From: an uncultured Erythrobacter sp.
Lineage (GTDB): Bacteria; Pseudomonadota; Alphaproteobacteria; Sphingomonadales; Sphingomonadaceae
Length of the DNA: 64,000 nucleotides
Reading direction: 5' to 3'
Assembly (NCBI RefSeq): GCF_947497915.1
Contig: NZ_CANMIJ010000001.1
Location: 1,857,611-1,921,610, forward strand
Shown: piece by piece, positions 23,515-32,935 of the stretch
Layout: each line of letters starts with the position of its first letter
Position numbering within the stretch: the first letter of the stretch is position 1
Position numbers and translations under genes: made by a program
The notes under the pieces: generated by a model
Told to the model about the DNA's origin: nothing
What the model saw: the letters and a program-made list of their open reading frames with translations, nothing else
Databases searched by the model: none

Positions 23515-25109
23515 GCGCAAATACACAACAAAAAGCAGTCATCTATTGCCGTGTAAGTTCGGTGAAACAAACGACGCGCGGCACGGGGTTGGAATCGCAA
23601 GAGACTCGTTGCCGAGAGTTCGCAAGCTATCGCGGCTATGACGTTGCTGAAACTTTCTCCGACGATATGACGGGTTCGGTCACAGGCCGACCTGGCATGC
23701 AGGCCATGCTCAAATACCTGCGCAGCAATCGCAAATATGGCCATGTTGTCATCATCGATGACATTAGCCGTCTAGCGCGTGGGCTAGAGGCGCATCTGCG
23801 CCTTCGCAGTGCGATTGCTTCGGCGGGTGCCACATTGGAATCGCCTTCAATCGAGTTTGGAGAGGACTCCGACAGTCAGCTTATCGAGAACCTGCTCGCA
23901 AGCGTGTCACAGCATCAACGGCAAAAGAACGGCGAGCAAACGACAAACCGTATGCGAGCACGCATGATGAACGGCTATTGGGTGTTCCAAGCCCCTTGGG
24001 GTTATCGCTACGAACGCCAATCAGGCGGCGGCAAAATGCTCGTGCGAGATGAGCCTATGGCCTCAATAATCACGGAAGGTCTGGAAGGTTTCGCGAGCGG
24101 TCGCTTCGCTTCACGCGCAGAGGTAGCGCGGTTCTTCGAATCAAAACCGCATTTCCCGACATGCCGTCACGGCACAGTGACTATCGAACGTGCGACACAG
24201 CTTCTCAATCAGATTTTGTTTGCGGGCTATCTCGAACACCCGAATTGGGATGTGACGTTGCGCGAAGGTCAGCATGAGGGGCTGATTAGCCTCGCGACAT
24301 ATGAGCGCATCCAAGAGCGCTTGAGCGAAGGCGCTCATGCACCTGCGCGAAAGAATATCAGCGAGGATTTTCCAATGCGCGGATTCGTCTGCTGCGCCGA
24401 TTGCGGCCATCCTATGACCTCGACTTGGGCCAAAGGGCGTAATGACTACTACGCTTACTATATGTGCCGCCAGAAAGGCTGTCCGAGCGATAAGAAGTCG
24501 ATTGCTAAGGGAAAGATCGAAACTGCGCTTGAAAAGCTCGTGCGGTCGCTCACACCTTCACAAGAGCTGTTCAGCCTTGCCAGCGAGATTTTTCGCGACC
24601 TTTGGGAAAAGCGCGCGGGGTCGAGCAAAACAGAAGCGACACAAATGCGTGTCGAGATTGGCAATGTCGAGAATCAGATATCCAAGTTGCTGGATCGCCT
24701 AGTCGATGCAGAATCAACCGCTGTCATCAGTGCCTATGAGCGCAAGGTGGAGAAGCTCGAACGCAAGAAAGAGCTTCTCAAGGAAAGGGTCGCAAAATGC
24801 GGGACTGTCGCAAAAGACTATGAAGGCACTTTTCAAACCGCCCTTCGATTCCTCTCAAACCCTTGGAATCTTTGGGAAAATGGAAAGTTGGAAGACCGTC
24901 GCGCCATGCTTAGACTGGTGTTCGGAAGCAATATAAAGTTCGACCGCAAAAGCGGTTTTCAAACCCCTGAAATATCCTTGCCGTTCAAGGCTTTAAGGGA
25001 TTTTTCTGGCTGTGAAAAGGTAATGGCGCGCCCGGCAGGACTCGAACCTGCTGCCTCAAGATTAGAAGTCTCGCGCTCTATCCAGATGAGCTACGGGCGC
25101 GCACCCTGA
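23511..25109 (+). CDS. Large serine recombinase (element integrase) whose end runs through the tRNA gene
   Basis: 532 residues. The catalytic domain holds Ser16 in AVIYCRVSSVKQ and the family segments RPGMQAMLKYL and IIDDISRLAR. A recombinase domain follows (about 155-290, NRMRARMMNGYWVFQAPWGY). The zinc-ribbon is CCADCGHPMTSTW with a later CRQKGCPS (about 300-328). A coiled coil spans about 365-425. The last 28 residues (from about 505, ARPAGLEPAASRLEVSRSI) are encoded by the antisense strand of the tRNA-Arg gene, so the native end of the protein is set by the integration site. This and the position mark the right end of the island. Confidence 0.92.
   Translation: MSANTQQKAVIYCRVSSVKQTTRGTGLESQETRCREFASYRGYDVAETFSDDMTGSVTGRPGMQAMLKYLRSNRKYGHVVIIDDISRLARGLEAHLRLRSAIASAGATLESPSIEFGEDSDSQLIENLLASVSQHQRQKNGEQTTNRMRARMMNGYWVFQAPWGYRYERQSGGGKMLVRDEPMASIITEGLEGFASGRFASRAEVARFFESKPHFPTCRHGTVTIERATQLLNQILFAGYLEHPNWDVTLREGQHEGLISLATYERIQERLSEGAHAPARKNISEDFPMRGFVCCADCGHPMTSTWAKGRNDYYAYYMCRQKGCPSDKKSIAKGKIETALEKLVRSLTPSQELFSLASEIFRDLWEKRAGSSKTEATQMRVEIGNVENQISKLLDRLVDAESTAVISAYERKVEKLERKKELLKERVAKCGTVAKDYEGTFQTALRFLSNPWNLWENGKLEDRRAMLRLVFGSNIKFDRKSGFQTPEISLPFKALRDFSGCEKVMARPAGLEPAASRLEVSRSIQMSYGRAP
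25024..25100 (-). tRNA. tRNA-Arg (anticodon TCT)
   Basis: 77 bases including an encoded CCA. Acceptor GCGCCCG pairs with CGGGCGC, discriminator G. The D-stem is GCTC/GAGC and the anticodon stem CGAGA/TCTTG (one G-U) around CTTCTAA, giving TCT. The T arm is GCAGG-TTCGAGT-CCTGC. The 3' end faces the island, the usual side for integration. Confidence 0.95.
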
Positions 25110-25172
25110 TCGGGGCTGACCGCCCAATAGCGCGCTTTGCGCGATAGGCAAATCACGCTAGGGCCGCGAGAT

Positions 25173-26030
25173 ATGGAAAAGAGCGATCCAGCAGCCGCTT
25201 TTGATAGCGACCCGAATGACGGGGTCACCGCGACCAGCAATGCGCCAATCGCGTTCCGCTATTACGATTTCGTCATGGCCGCTTTTGTCGCGATCCTCCT
25301 GCTGTCCAACATTATTGGCGCGGCAAAACTGACATTTGTCGAGGTCAGTTGGTGGCCGGAGGGATTGTGGCCTGCAGCAGACGGCACCTTTATTTACGGT
25401 GCAGGCATCCTTTTCTTTCCGCTCGGTTACGTCATCGGCGATATCCTTACCGAGATATACGGCTTTGCCCGCGCACGGCGTGTAATCTGGACCGGCTTTG
25501 CCGCCATGATCTTCCTAGCTTTTATGAGCTATGTTGTGGTCAGCCTGCCCGCTTTTGACGGATGGGAATGCGCCGCCTCCGGCTCAATGGAGTTCAAAGC
25601 CGATCCCGATAGCGTGCCGGGTTCGATTTGCCAGGCCACATACGAGTCCGTCTTTGGCAGCACTTGGCGCATCGTTCTCGCCTCTATTGTCGCGTTCTGG
25701 GCGGGTGAGTTCGTCAATTCCTTCGTCATGGCCAAGATGAAGGTCTGGACCAAAGGAAAGGCGCTTTGGACGCGCACGATTGGTTCGACGGTAGTCGGCC
25801 AAGGCGTAGACAGCCTGATCTTCTACCCCATCGCCTTTTACGGTATCTGGAGCACAGAGGCGGTGATCACGGTGATGATCACCAACTGGCTGCTAAAGGT
25901 TGTGTGGGAAGCGGCCCTGACACCAGTCACTTATCTTGTGGTTGGAAAGCTCAAAAAGGCAGAAGGCGTTGATCTGTATGACACGGACACCGACTTTTCG
26001 CCGTTTTCGTCGAAAGAGCGGCGCGCCTAG
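25173..26030 (+). CDS. yhhQ: Queuosine precursor transporter (YhhQ/DUF165 family)
   Basis: 285-residue membrane protein from ATG 25173 with six predicted helices. It has the family motifs FPLGYVIGDILTEIYGFARARRVIW (about 88-112) and VGQGVDSLIFYPIAFYG (about 209-225). It imports queuosine precursors (preQ0/preQ1) for tRNA modification. The insert with two Cys (WECAASG to SICQAT, about 131-152) lengthens a loop compared with E. coli YhhQ. First gene beyond the island; it belongs to the core genome. Confidence 0.85.
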   Translation: MEKSDPAAAFDSDPNDGVTATSNAPIAFRYYDFVMAAFVAILLLSNIIGAAKLTFVEVSWWPEGLWPAADGTFIYGAGILFFPLGYVIGDILTEIYGFARARRVIWTGFAAMIFLAFMSYVVVSLPAFDGWECAASGSMEFKADPDSVPGSICQATYESVFGSTWRIVLASIVAFWAGEFVNSFVMAKMKVWTKGKALWTRTIGSTVVGQGVDSLIFYPIAFYGIWSTEAVITVMITNWLLKVVWEAALTPVTYLVVGKLKKAEGVDLYDTDTDFSPFSSKERRA

Positions 26031-26032
26031 GT

Positions 26033-27604
26033 CTACTTTGCCAAAGGCTTAGCGTGGTGCTCGTCGTCGGCGTGCAATTCACCAGCTTTGACGATTTCCA
26101 CCGTCCACTCGGCGCCAAGTTGGCCTGCAAGAAGCCGGATGTCTTTCTCCGTCGGTAAACCGAACAGCGCAGCATGGCTTTCCTCGATCCTGAGGACCAA
26201 AATGCCATCCCTGATGATCAGCCTGCTGACCTGTAGCGAGCGCCGCGATTTCGCACCGATGCGGCGGGCAAGCCTTACCGCCAAGCCCCAGCATATCGCC
26301 TCGTTCAAGGCATCGCTGCCTGCGAGTTCTGTGACGTGCTCGGCCAGATTAAGGTGATTGCCATTGGCCGCGATCGCCGCGGCAAGCATTGCGCGCTCTT
26401 GGCCGGATATCGCCATCCAACGTTTATGCAGAGCCCAATCAATCGCTTGCGGCAATCGAATGTTTGGCTCGATCTGCATTGACGCCAGCGCAAGCATCGT
26501 CGCGGCTAGTCGGAGCCTCTCGGTACCATGCTTGCCAGACGGCGCTGCATCCACTGTCCATGCGGCGATGCGCGCAGCCAATGTCGGCGGAGCGCCGCGC
26601 TGGGTCGCAAACACGCCGATTCCCGCCGATAGCGGGTCTTGGCTCTTGCCGTGATCCGGCAGCCGGTCATAAAGCAGCCCTTCGCGAAGGCCCCATGACG
26701 AAAATACAATTTTGCTCGGCCCGACCCGCGCCATCAGCGCCTGAAGCAAAACCGCCGCGTCGGGCAGTTTTTCAGCGCGCATCGAAGATACCCGATCGCG
26801 CGCCTTCAGTTCATCCGGCGTCAGACTGGCAAGCGTCTTGGCGAGACCCTTTGCCTCTTTGGCGCTTAGTTCAAAGCCATGCGGATCGGAAAGCGGGTGG
26901 CCCTCCTCCTGCATTGCGAACACAGCCATGGTTCGCCATGTCCCGCCGACGAGATAGAGCGGCGCGTCCTTGCCAATACTCTCACCAAAATCACTCGCAC
27001 TTTTCTTGAGAGCTTTTTCCAGCGCCTTGCGCATATCGGAATCGCCATCACCCTTTGCGCGTATTTCTGGCAGTCGCAGCGTTCCAAGGGGCAAAGACAC
27101 TGCCCCGCCCGGCTGACCATCATCGACGCCAACGAGTTCGAGACTGCCTCCTCCAAGGTCGGCAACTGTGCCGGTCGCTCCCGGGAAAGCGCCCGCAACG
27201 CCGCTTGCGCTGAGGCATGCTTCTTCTTCGCCAGAGATCACCCTCGGATCAAAGCCCAAAGAGCGCAGGCTGTTCACAAATGCCTTGCCATTGCTGGCAT
27301 CGCGAACCGCCGCCGTTGCGATGGTTTCAACGTCATCAATTCCAAGATCGGCGAGCAACAAGGCAAAACGTCTTAGGCCTCGCATGGCCAGATCTACGGC
27401 GTCATTTGCAAGCGCGCCCGTTTCGGCAATATCGCGGCCCAGCTTCGCAGCGACTTTCTCGTTCAATAGAACCGTCGGCGCGCGCATCGAACCACCATAG
27501 ACAACCAGCCGCACCGTGTTCGATCCGATGTCGATAATAGCCCGCTCGGGGGTCGCGCCTGAAAAGGCACCATCGCGTTCGGCGCGTTTCTTGCGAAGGT
27601 TCAT
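26033..27604 (-). CDS. ppx: Exopolyphosphatase / guanosine pentaphosphatase (Ppx/GppA family)
   Basis: 523 residues from ATG 27604, overlapping the polyphosphate kinase stop by 4 bases (ATGA). It is an ASKHA-fold phosphatase with the phosphate-1 motif AIIDIGSNTVRLVVYGG (about 22-38), catalytic-region SGEEEACLSASG (about 126-137) and phosphate-2 motif TVADLGGGSLEL (about 144-155). A C-terminal helical domain is present (about 320-520). It breaks down polyphosphate or pppGpp. Coupling with ppk puts synthesis and breakdown under one mRNA. Confidence 0.9.
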   Translation of the reverse strand: MNLRKKRAERDGAFSGATPERAIIDIGSNTVRLVVYGGSMRAPTVLLNEKVAAKLGRDIAETGALANDAVDLAMRGLRRFALLLADLGIDDVETIATAAVRDASNGKAFVNSLRSLGFDPRVISGEEEACLSASGVAGAFPGATGTVADLGGGSLELVGVDDGQPGGAVSLPLGTLRLPEIRAKGDGDSDMRKALEKALKKSASDFGESIGKDAPLYLVGGTWRTMAVFAMQEEGHPLSDPHGFELSAKEAKGLAKTLASLTPDELKARDRVSSMRAEKLPDAAVLLQALMARVGPSKIVFSSWGLREGLLYDRLPDHGKSQDPLSAGIGVFATQRGAPPTLAARIAAWTVDAAPSGKHGTERLRLAATMLALASMQIEPNIRLPQAIDWALHKRWMAISGQERAMLAAAIAANGNHLNLAEHVTELAGSDALNEAICWGLAVRLARRIGAKSRRSLQVSRLIIRDGILVLRIEESHAALFGLPTEKDIRLLAGQLGAEWTVEIVKAGELHADDEHHAKPLAK

Positions 27605-29817
27605 GCACTGCGTCCTTTGCGCAAAGCCAGCTTTGGCACACTGTCCGCCTCTAGCGCACCGCCCCGACCTGACAACGACGGGTTGGTCATGAAATAACGG
27701 TGACAATTGAAGGCTTTACCCTCGGTCTCGACCCGCGAATAACTGCCATCGCTTTGTAACCACCAGCTTTGTTCTGTGTCCAGCATGTTGGCGAGCAGCA
27801 CCTGCTGAAGCACCTGATCATGCACCGTGCGATTGAGGATCGGGATAAGGCTCTCAACCCGACGATCCAGATTGCGCCCCATCAAATCAGCAGAAGAAAT
27901 GAACACCGCAGCATTTGGCCCTGGCATCGCCTCCCCATTGGCAAAAGCATAGATACGGCTGTGTTCTAGGAAACGGCCGATAATCGACTTCACGCGAATG
28001 TTGTCGCTCATGCCCGGTACGCCCGGACGCAGACAGCAGATACCGCGTACGACAAGTTCGACCTGAACGCCTGCATCACTCGCCGCATAGAGCCGATCAA
28101 TCATGCCCTGATCGGTGATCTGGTTGCATTTGAGCCAGATTGCCGCTGGCTTTCCTGCGACCGCATTGGAGATTTCCACGTCGATCCGTCTGTAAAGCTC
28201 TTCACGCAGATTGAGCGGCGCGATCGAGATCAAATCGAGCGATCCCGGCTCGACATAGCCGGTCACAAAATTCATCATTTTGGCCGCATCGCGGCCCAAG
28301 ACCGGATCGGCAGTGAAGAATGAAAGGTCTGTGTACACCTTGGCTGTGACCGGGTGATAATTGCCCGTGCCAAAGTGGCAATAGGTGCGGAACCCGTCGT
28401 CTTCGCGGCGCACAACCATCGCGACCTTTGCGTGGGTTTTCCAATCCGTGAAGCCGTAGATGACCTGCACTCCGGCGCGCTCCAACTTGGTTGCCCAGGT
28501 CAGGTTCTGCTCCTCGTCAAACCGCGCTTTCAACTCAACCACGGCGGTGACAGATTTACCGCGTTCGGCAGCGTCAATCAGCGCGCTAATCACAGCCGAT
28601 TGGGAGCCTGCGCGGTAGAGCGTCTGTTTAATCGCGACGACATCGGGATCTTCGGCAGCTTGTTTGATAAAATCGACCACCACTTCGAAACTTTCATAAG
28701 GGTGGTGGATGATGATGTCTTTCTCGCGGATCGCAGAGAATGCATCGCCATCGTGTTCGCGAATGCGCTCTGGATAGCGCGGCGAATAGGCGTCGAACTT
28801 CAAATCAGGCCGGTCTTCGCCGACAATTTCTGCAAGGCCATCGATGCCGATCATGCCGTCCGTTTTGATCACAGCCGCTTCGTGGACACCCAGCTGTTCG
28901 AGCAGGATCGCCTCGGCTTTTGGATCAAAGTCGTCTTCAAGCTCAAGCTGGATAACCTGCCCTCGCCGTCGTCTCTGGATTGCGCTGCGGAATGTGCGCA
29001 CAAGATCTTCGGCCTCTTCCTCAATCTCGATATCGCTGTCGCGAAGGACACGGAAAAGACCGTCGCCTTCGATTGTGAAACCGGGAAACAGCGTATGCGC
29101 GTATCGCTGGATCAGGCTGGCGATAGAGATGTAAATTGCCTCGCCCGGCCCGCTTTGATTGGTAGGAACGCGCACAAACCGAGGCAGCGCGCTGGGGATC
29201 AAAATCATTTCGATGATCTGTTCCTGATCGGCGTCGCGGGTCAGCGTAAAGAGCAGGCCCTTCCCCTCGTTCTGAACAAACGGGAATGGGTGCGCCGGAT
29301 CGAGAGCCTGCGGTGTAATGACGGGTACGATTTCTTCGAGGAAGAACGCTTTCAGCCAGTTGTGCGCCGCTGGCTCAACGCGCTGTTCGTCGGCAACGTG
29401 GATGTCTGTTTCAGCCAGCCGATCATGCAGATCACGCCAGATATCTTGCTGCCATGCTGAAAGCATCGCCAGCTTTGCGCGGATCGCAGAAAGTTGCTGC
29501 GTCGGTGTACGGCCATCAATGGCGGGTTTTGCAATGCCGCGCTGCACCTGTCCGACAAGGCCAGCTACGCGGATCATCATAAACTCGTCGAGATTGCTTC
29601 CCGATATCGAAAGAAAGCGAAGCCGCTCCAGCAGCGGATATTGCTCGTTGCAAGCCTCCGCCAAGACACGCTCGTTAAATGAAAGCCACGTCAGTTCGCG
29701 GTTGAAATAGGCAACTTCAGACGCAGTCTCGGTTTCGCGCACGGCGGCATCGGGCGTGTTAGCTCTTTCGATGATCGGCGTGCTGCTCATGGTGGTCGTT
29801 GCTGCTTCCTTCTTCAT
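27601..29817 (-). CDS. ppk1: Polyphosphate kinase 1
   Basis: 738 residues, usual length. It polymerises the gamma phosphate of ATP into polyphosphate. The N-terminal domain begins YFNRELTWLSFNERVLAEA (37-55). The autophosphorylated histidine is His462 (WKTHAKVAM), and the second conserved one is His619 (FLEHSRIYAF). CHFGTGNY lies at 480-487. The lead gene of the ppk-ppx pair; the 93-base gap to virB11 (29818-29910) shows no other gene. Confidence 0.95.
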   Translation of the reverse strand: MKKEAATTTMSSTPIIERANTPDAAVRETETASEVAYFNRELTWLSFNERVLAEACNEQYPLLERLRFLSISGSNLDEFMMIRVAGLVGQVQRGIAKPAIDGRTPTQQLSAIRAKLAMLSAWQQDIWRDLHDRLAETDIHVADEQRVEPAAHNWLKAFFLEEIVPVITPQALDPAHPFPFVQNEGKGLLFTLTRDADQEQIIEMILIPSALPRFVRVPTNQSGPGEAIYISIASLIQRYAHTLFPGFTIEGDGLFRVLRDSDIEIEEEAEDLVRTFRSAIQRRRRGQVIQLELEDDFDPKAEAILLEQLGVHEAAVIKTDGMIGIDGLAEIVGEDRPDLKFDAYSPRYPERIREHDGDAFSAIREKDIIIHHPYESFEVVVDFIKQAAEDPDVVAIKQTLYRAGSQSAVISALIDAAERGKSVTAVVELKARFDEEQNLTWATKLERAGVQVIYGFTDWKTHAKVAMVVRREDDGFRTYCHFGTGNYHPVTAKVYTDLSFFTADPVLGRDAAKMMNFVTGYVEPGSLDLISIAPLNLREELYRRIDVEISNAVAGKPAAIWLKCNQITDQGMIDRLYAASDAGVQVELVVRGICCLRPGVPGMSDNIRVKSIIGRFLEHSRIYAFANGEAMPGPNAAVFISSADLMGRNLDRRVESLIPILNRTVHDQVLQQVLLANMLDTEQSWWLQSDGSYSRVETEGKAFNCHRYFMTNPSLSGRGGALEADSVPKLALRKGRSA

Positions 29818-29910
29818 GACGGGCGTTATGATGCGGCACGGCTGCTTATCGCCAGATCGTATTTATCACTCAAGTGTCAATTAACGGCGGAAGCGGCGCA
29901 TGTTTCCCGT

Positions 29911-30951
29911 TCAGACGAGTGTTCGGCTGTCCGCGATTTGGGTGATCCCGCGTTTGCCATTCGCATCGCGGCCGAGCTGCACAATTACATCAATGACGCT
30001 GGCGGAATAGGCGATGGTGTCAGACCGGGTCAGGCCGATCCCTGTTTGCATCACCATCAAGGACAATTGCTCTAACGCGCCGCGCAACGAATTGGCGTGG
30101 ATCGTAGAGAAGCTGCCCGGATGCCCAGTGTTGATAGCGCGCAGGAATGATACGCTTTCCTCCCCGCGCAACTCACCCAGCACAATGCGATCCGGCCTAA
30201 GACGCAGAGCCGCTTGAAGCAGTTCATTGGCGGTGACTTTCGCTTCGCCCAGCTCGCCCTTAACCGCGACCAGACCGACTGAATTTTCGCCCGGGAATTT
30301 CAACTCCGGCGTATCTTCGACCATCACTACACGTTCCTCGCGCGGGATTTCGCCGAGCATTGCGTTGAGGAAGGTCGTCTTACCTGTGCTGGTGCCGCCA
30401 GAGATCAGGATCGTTTTGCGGTTCTGAATCGCTTTACGCAGATACGCAATTGGCTCCTGCTGGGGATCGGGCATAGAAATCTGAGCCTCGCCCTTAAGCG
30501 GCCCAGCATCGTAGGCATCAAGCGGCAGATCCAGCCGGCGGTGACGGCGAATTGCCATCACCCAATGCTTGCGGCTCGCCGGAGGGCCGCAGAATTGGAT
30601 ACGTGCACCATCGGGCAGCGTCGCGCCCAGCAGTGGGTGCTCGCGGTTGATACCTTGGTGGGAAACACGTGCCACTTGTTCGGCGAGGCGCTGGACCAAA
30701 CGATCGTCGATTTCGGGTGTGGCCATTTTCTTGATGCCGGGGTCGGAGGCATCCTCGATCCAAACCTCACCCGGGCCATTGACCATGATCTCAGTCACAG
30801 TATCCCGCTCAAGCCAGCGCTTGAACGGTTCAAGATACGCCTCAAGATATACGCTGCGCTCACCCATCGCGATCAGGCTATCGCTTGGCGCATCATCAAT
30901 GGCGGCCTTGCCTTCGCTCTTGGCGGAAAGTGGGTGTATGTCGGCGGTCAT
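29911..30951 (-). CDS. virB11: VirB11-type type IV secretion ATPase
   Basis: 346-residue hexameric traffic ATPase. An N-terminal domain (about 35-150, with TVTEIMVNGPGEVWIE) is followed by the motor domain. Walker A is GGTSTGKTT (185-193), then an Asp-box/Walker B region VVMVEDTPEL and LRPDRIVLGELRG (His-box region NTGHPGSFSTIHAN). It powers pilus assembly and transport. Last gene of the cluster, 12 bases after virB10. Confidence 0.92.
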   Translation of the reverse strand: MTADIHPLSAKSEGKAAIDDAPSDSLIAMGERSVYLEAYLEPFKRWLERDTVTEIMVNGPGEVWIEDASDPGIKKMATPEIDDRLVQRLAEQVARVSHQGINREHPLLGATLPDGARIQFCGPPASRKHWVMAIRRHRRLDLPLDAYDAGPLKGEAQISMPDPQQEPIAYLRKAIQNRKTILISGGTSTGKTTFLNAMLGEIPREERVVMVEDTPELKFPGENSVGLVAVKGELGEAKVTANELLQAALRLRPDRIVLGELRGEESVSFLRAINTGHPGSFSTIHANSLRGALEQLSLMVMQTGIGLTRSDTIAYSASVIDVIVQLGRDANGKRGITQIADSRTLV

Positions 30952-30963
30952 CTGCTCAGCCGC

Positions 30964-32088
30964 CTACGGCACTGTACTGAAATCGAGATCGCGCGCGGCA
31001 AAGACTCGAATCGGTTCGCCCGGCTTCACCCGGATTGTCGGACTGATATCGCCGCTTTGTTGGAGCGCCGTGCTCGCCGCACTTTGGCCGCCGCCAAGGA
31101 TCACATTTGCACCGCCAGAGGCAATGGTGCCAATGCCATCAACCAGCGACAGCAGCAAAGCCGAACCGAAGCGTTTGAAAAACTTGCTATCAACATCACC
31201 TTCAAGGCCAGTCGTGCCGTCAAATCCAACCGCAGGCGACGCGATGTTCACAGACGCTCCATCTGGCCGAATAAGTCGCGTCCAGATCACATAGGCCCGC
31301 TTTTGGCCCTGTTGGACGCCCGACTGATACTGACCAATCAAACGCGATGATCGCGGCACAAGAATGTTCTTCCCGTCAAAACTCAGCACATCTTGGCTTA
31401 CAACAGCGCGGACATAGCCCGGCACATCGGTGTTGATCGCGGTTTCGAGGATCGCCGGGATAAGCGTGCCTTCGGTCACCGTCGTCGAAGGGTTCGTCAT
31501 TGGCCGTGCTTGCGCCGGGCCGCCGCCCACTCCGCCAACGCGGCTGGCAAAGGCTGCGGCGGAGCCGAGCGCGCCGCTGTCGCCGGTGCTTGGTCCAGCC
31601 GCACTGGTTGCAGCGGCGGGCGCTTCGACAAGGCGATTGCCCTGCGCACCTGTGCTCGCATCGTAAACCATTGTCGGGCTGGCATAGGGGTTCGTCGCCT
31701 GTCCTATGCTCGGATTGTTTGCCCGGATCGGGGCAGGCGCGGGAAGCTGGTTCGGCTGAACTTCTTGCGGTGCATCAACCGGAGTGGGCGCAACCGGCGC
31801 GGCAACAATCGGAGCGGGCGCTGCGACTTGCGCATTGCCAACAGGTTGAACCTGATCGGATGTTTGCGCCGCGTTCATGGCCCAGAATGTTACCGCACCC
31901 AGCAAGCCAACAATCGCGACTCCCGCCGCGAGGCCCAGCCCTTCTGACTTGGCCTTGCGATCGACCACAGCGGGAAAACCGTTACGGCTGGCGAGATCAA
32001 TCACTTCAGCTGTTTCGTTCTCACGCGGGTCGCCGTCTGCAGCAGCAGCCTCACCCTTCTTGTGCGGAAGACGCATTGCTAAACGCAT
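30964..32088 (-). CDS. virB10: VirB10/TrbI-type T4SS core channel protein
   Basis: 374 residues from ATG 32088, placed by GGAGACC. A cytoplasmic N-terminal tail (1-52) and one inner-membrane helix (about 53-72, GLAAGVAIVGLLGAVTFWAM) are followed by a long Pro/Ala-rich periplasmic stretch (about 80-150). The TrbI domain contains TEGTLIPAILETAINTDVPG and VLVPRSSRLIGQYQS. VirB10 spans both membranes in the core complex with VirB9. Neighbours fit. Confidence 0.92.
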   Translation of the reverse strand: MRLAMRLPHKKGEAAAADGDPRENETAEVIDLASRNGFPAVVDRKAKSEGLGLAAGVAIVGLLGAVTFWAMNAAQTSDQVQPVGNAQVAAPAPIVAAPVAPTPVDAPQEVQPNQLPAPAPIRANNPSIGQATNPYASPTMVYDASTGAQGNRLVEAPAAATSAAGPSTGDSGALGSAAAFASRVGGVGGGPAQARPMTNPSTTVTEGTLIPAILETAINTDVPGYVRAVVSQDVLSFDGKNILVPRSSRLIGQYQSGVQQGQKRAYVIWTRLIRPDGASVNIASPAVGFDGTTGLEGDVDSKFFKRFGSALLLSLVDGIGTIASGGANVILGGGQSAASTALQQSGDISPTIRVKPGEPIRVFAARDLDFSTVP

Positions 32089-32125
32089 TACTTGGTCTCC
32101 TTTGGTGCTAAGACCGGCGCGCCGT

Positions 32126-32935
32126 TCATGATGCGCGATCCTTTGGCAAGGCAGCGCTGGCGCTGCGCGATGTCGCTGGCATCGGGCCATTATTGATGAG
32201 CGTCGCTGTCTCTTCGCCAGAGCGCAGGATGATCTTAGCCGGCACACTTGTCAGAACGACGGTTTCACCGCGAACAGTGAAGTTCACTGGGCCCTCGTCC
32301 CCGTCTGCATTTGTCACCAAAATTGCGGGGATTGGCGTGCCCTCGGGCCATGTCAGGAACACAGCCTCTCCATTGTCATAAGTTCGCGAGGGGAACAGAG
32401 CCGCATCGCCTTCGCTCGCCCATTCAAAATTGAGCGACTCAGGGTCAGCAACAGCATAGGGATCGCTTGCAGCGAGCCGTTCTGTCTCGGATGCCTGTTC
32501 ACGCGCGCGCTCTTGCGCGGCGGCGAGCCGAGCCGCTTCTTCTGCACGCTCTTCTTCGGGATAGCGGAATTTCAGGATGTAAAGCGGGCGGTTGCGCGGG
32601 CTGGCGATCAGATCGAACAGATATGTCCGCTTACTTGTCACTACTGTCATATTGGTCTTCGCGTTCGGTTCCAGCGGCTTCACGAACAAAAGCGATTGCG
32701 CCTTGTTCGGCTGAACTTGCCATGCCTGACTGTCGCCAATCGCCACGTTCTCAATGACTTCATCGCCGCGAAACCGGATCGTCGTTTGAACTTTCACTTT
32801 GCCGCTGATCGTGAAGACCTCGGCCTCGTCATAGATTTGAGTTTGCAAACGCCCATCGCTTTGCGCCGCCACGGGCGAAGCGAATGCGAGCGCAAGCGCG
32901 CAAATTGACAGCCGAAGAGTGTCGGCACGGATCAT
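32126..32935 (-). CDS. virB9: VirB9/TrbG-type outer-membrane core protein
   Basis: 269 residues with a signal peptide (RLSICALALAFASPVAAQS, about 8-26). The CagX/TrbG domain contains TIRFRGDEVIENVAIGDSQAWQV (about 52-74) and the C-terminal region NFTVRGETVVLTSVPAKIILRSG. It forms the periplasmic/outer-membrane ring with VirB10. ATG overlaps the virB6 stop by 4 bases. No separate VirB7 lipoprotein gene is visible. Confidence 0.9.
   Translation of the reverse strand: MIRADTLRLSICALALAFASPVAAQSDGRLQTQIYDEAEVFTISGKVKVQTTIRFRGDEVIENVAIGDSQAWQVQPNKAQSLLFVKPLEPNAKTNMTVVTSKRTYLFDLIASPRNRPLYILKFRYPEEERAEEAARLAAAQERAREQASETERLAASDPYAVADPESLNFEWASEGDAALFPSRTYDNGEAVFLTWPEGTPIPAILVTNADGDEGPVNFTVRGETVVLTSVPAKIILRSGEETATLINNGPMPATSRSASAALPKDRAS

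Noticed and set aside
1..25100. Left attachment site of the island (copy of the tRNA-Arg 3' end)
   Set aside because: I looked for the tRNA 3' end sequence left of the recombinase and did not see it by eye; the far end may lie outside the window.
26389..27009. Plus-strand frames opposite the Ppx gene
   Set aside because: They are mirror frames of a strong conserved gene with poor composition and no ribosome-binding site.
28354..29460. 368-codon plus-strand frame opposite ppk1
   Set aside because: It is a shadow of ppk1, with the composition expected of the complementary strand and no ribosome-binding site.
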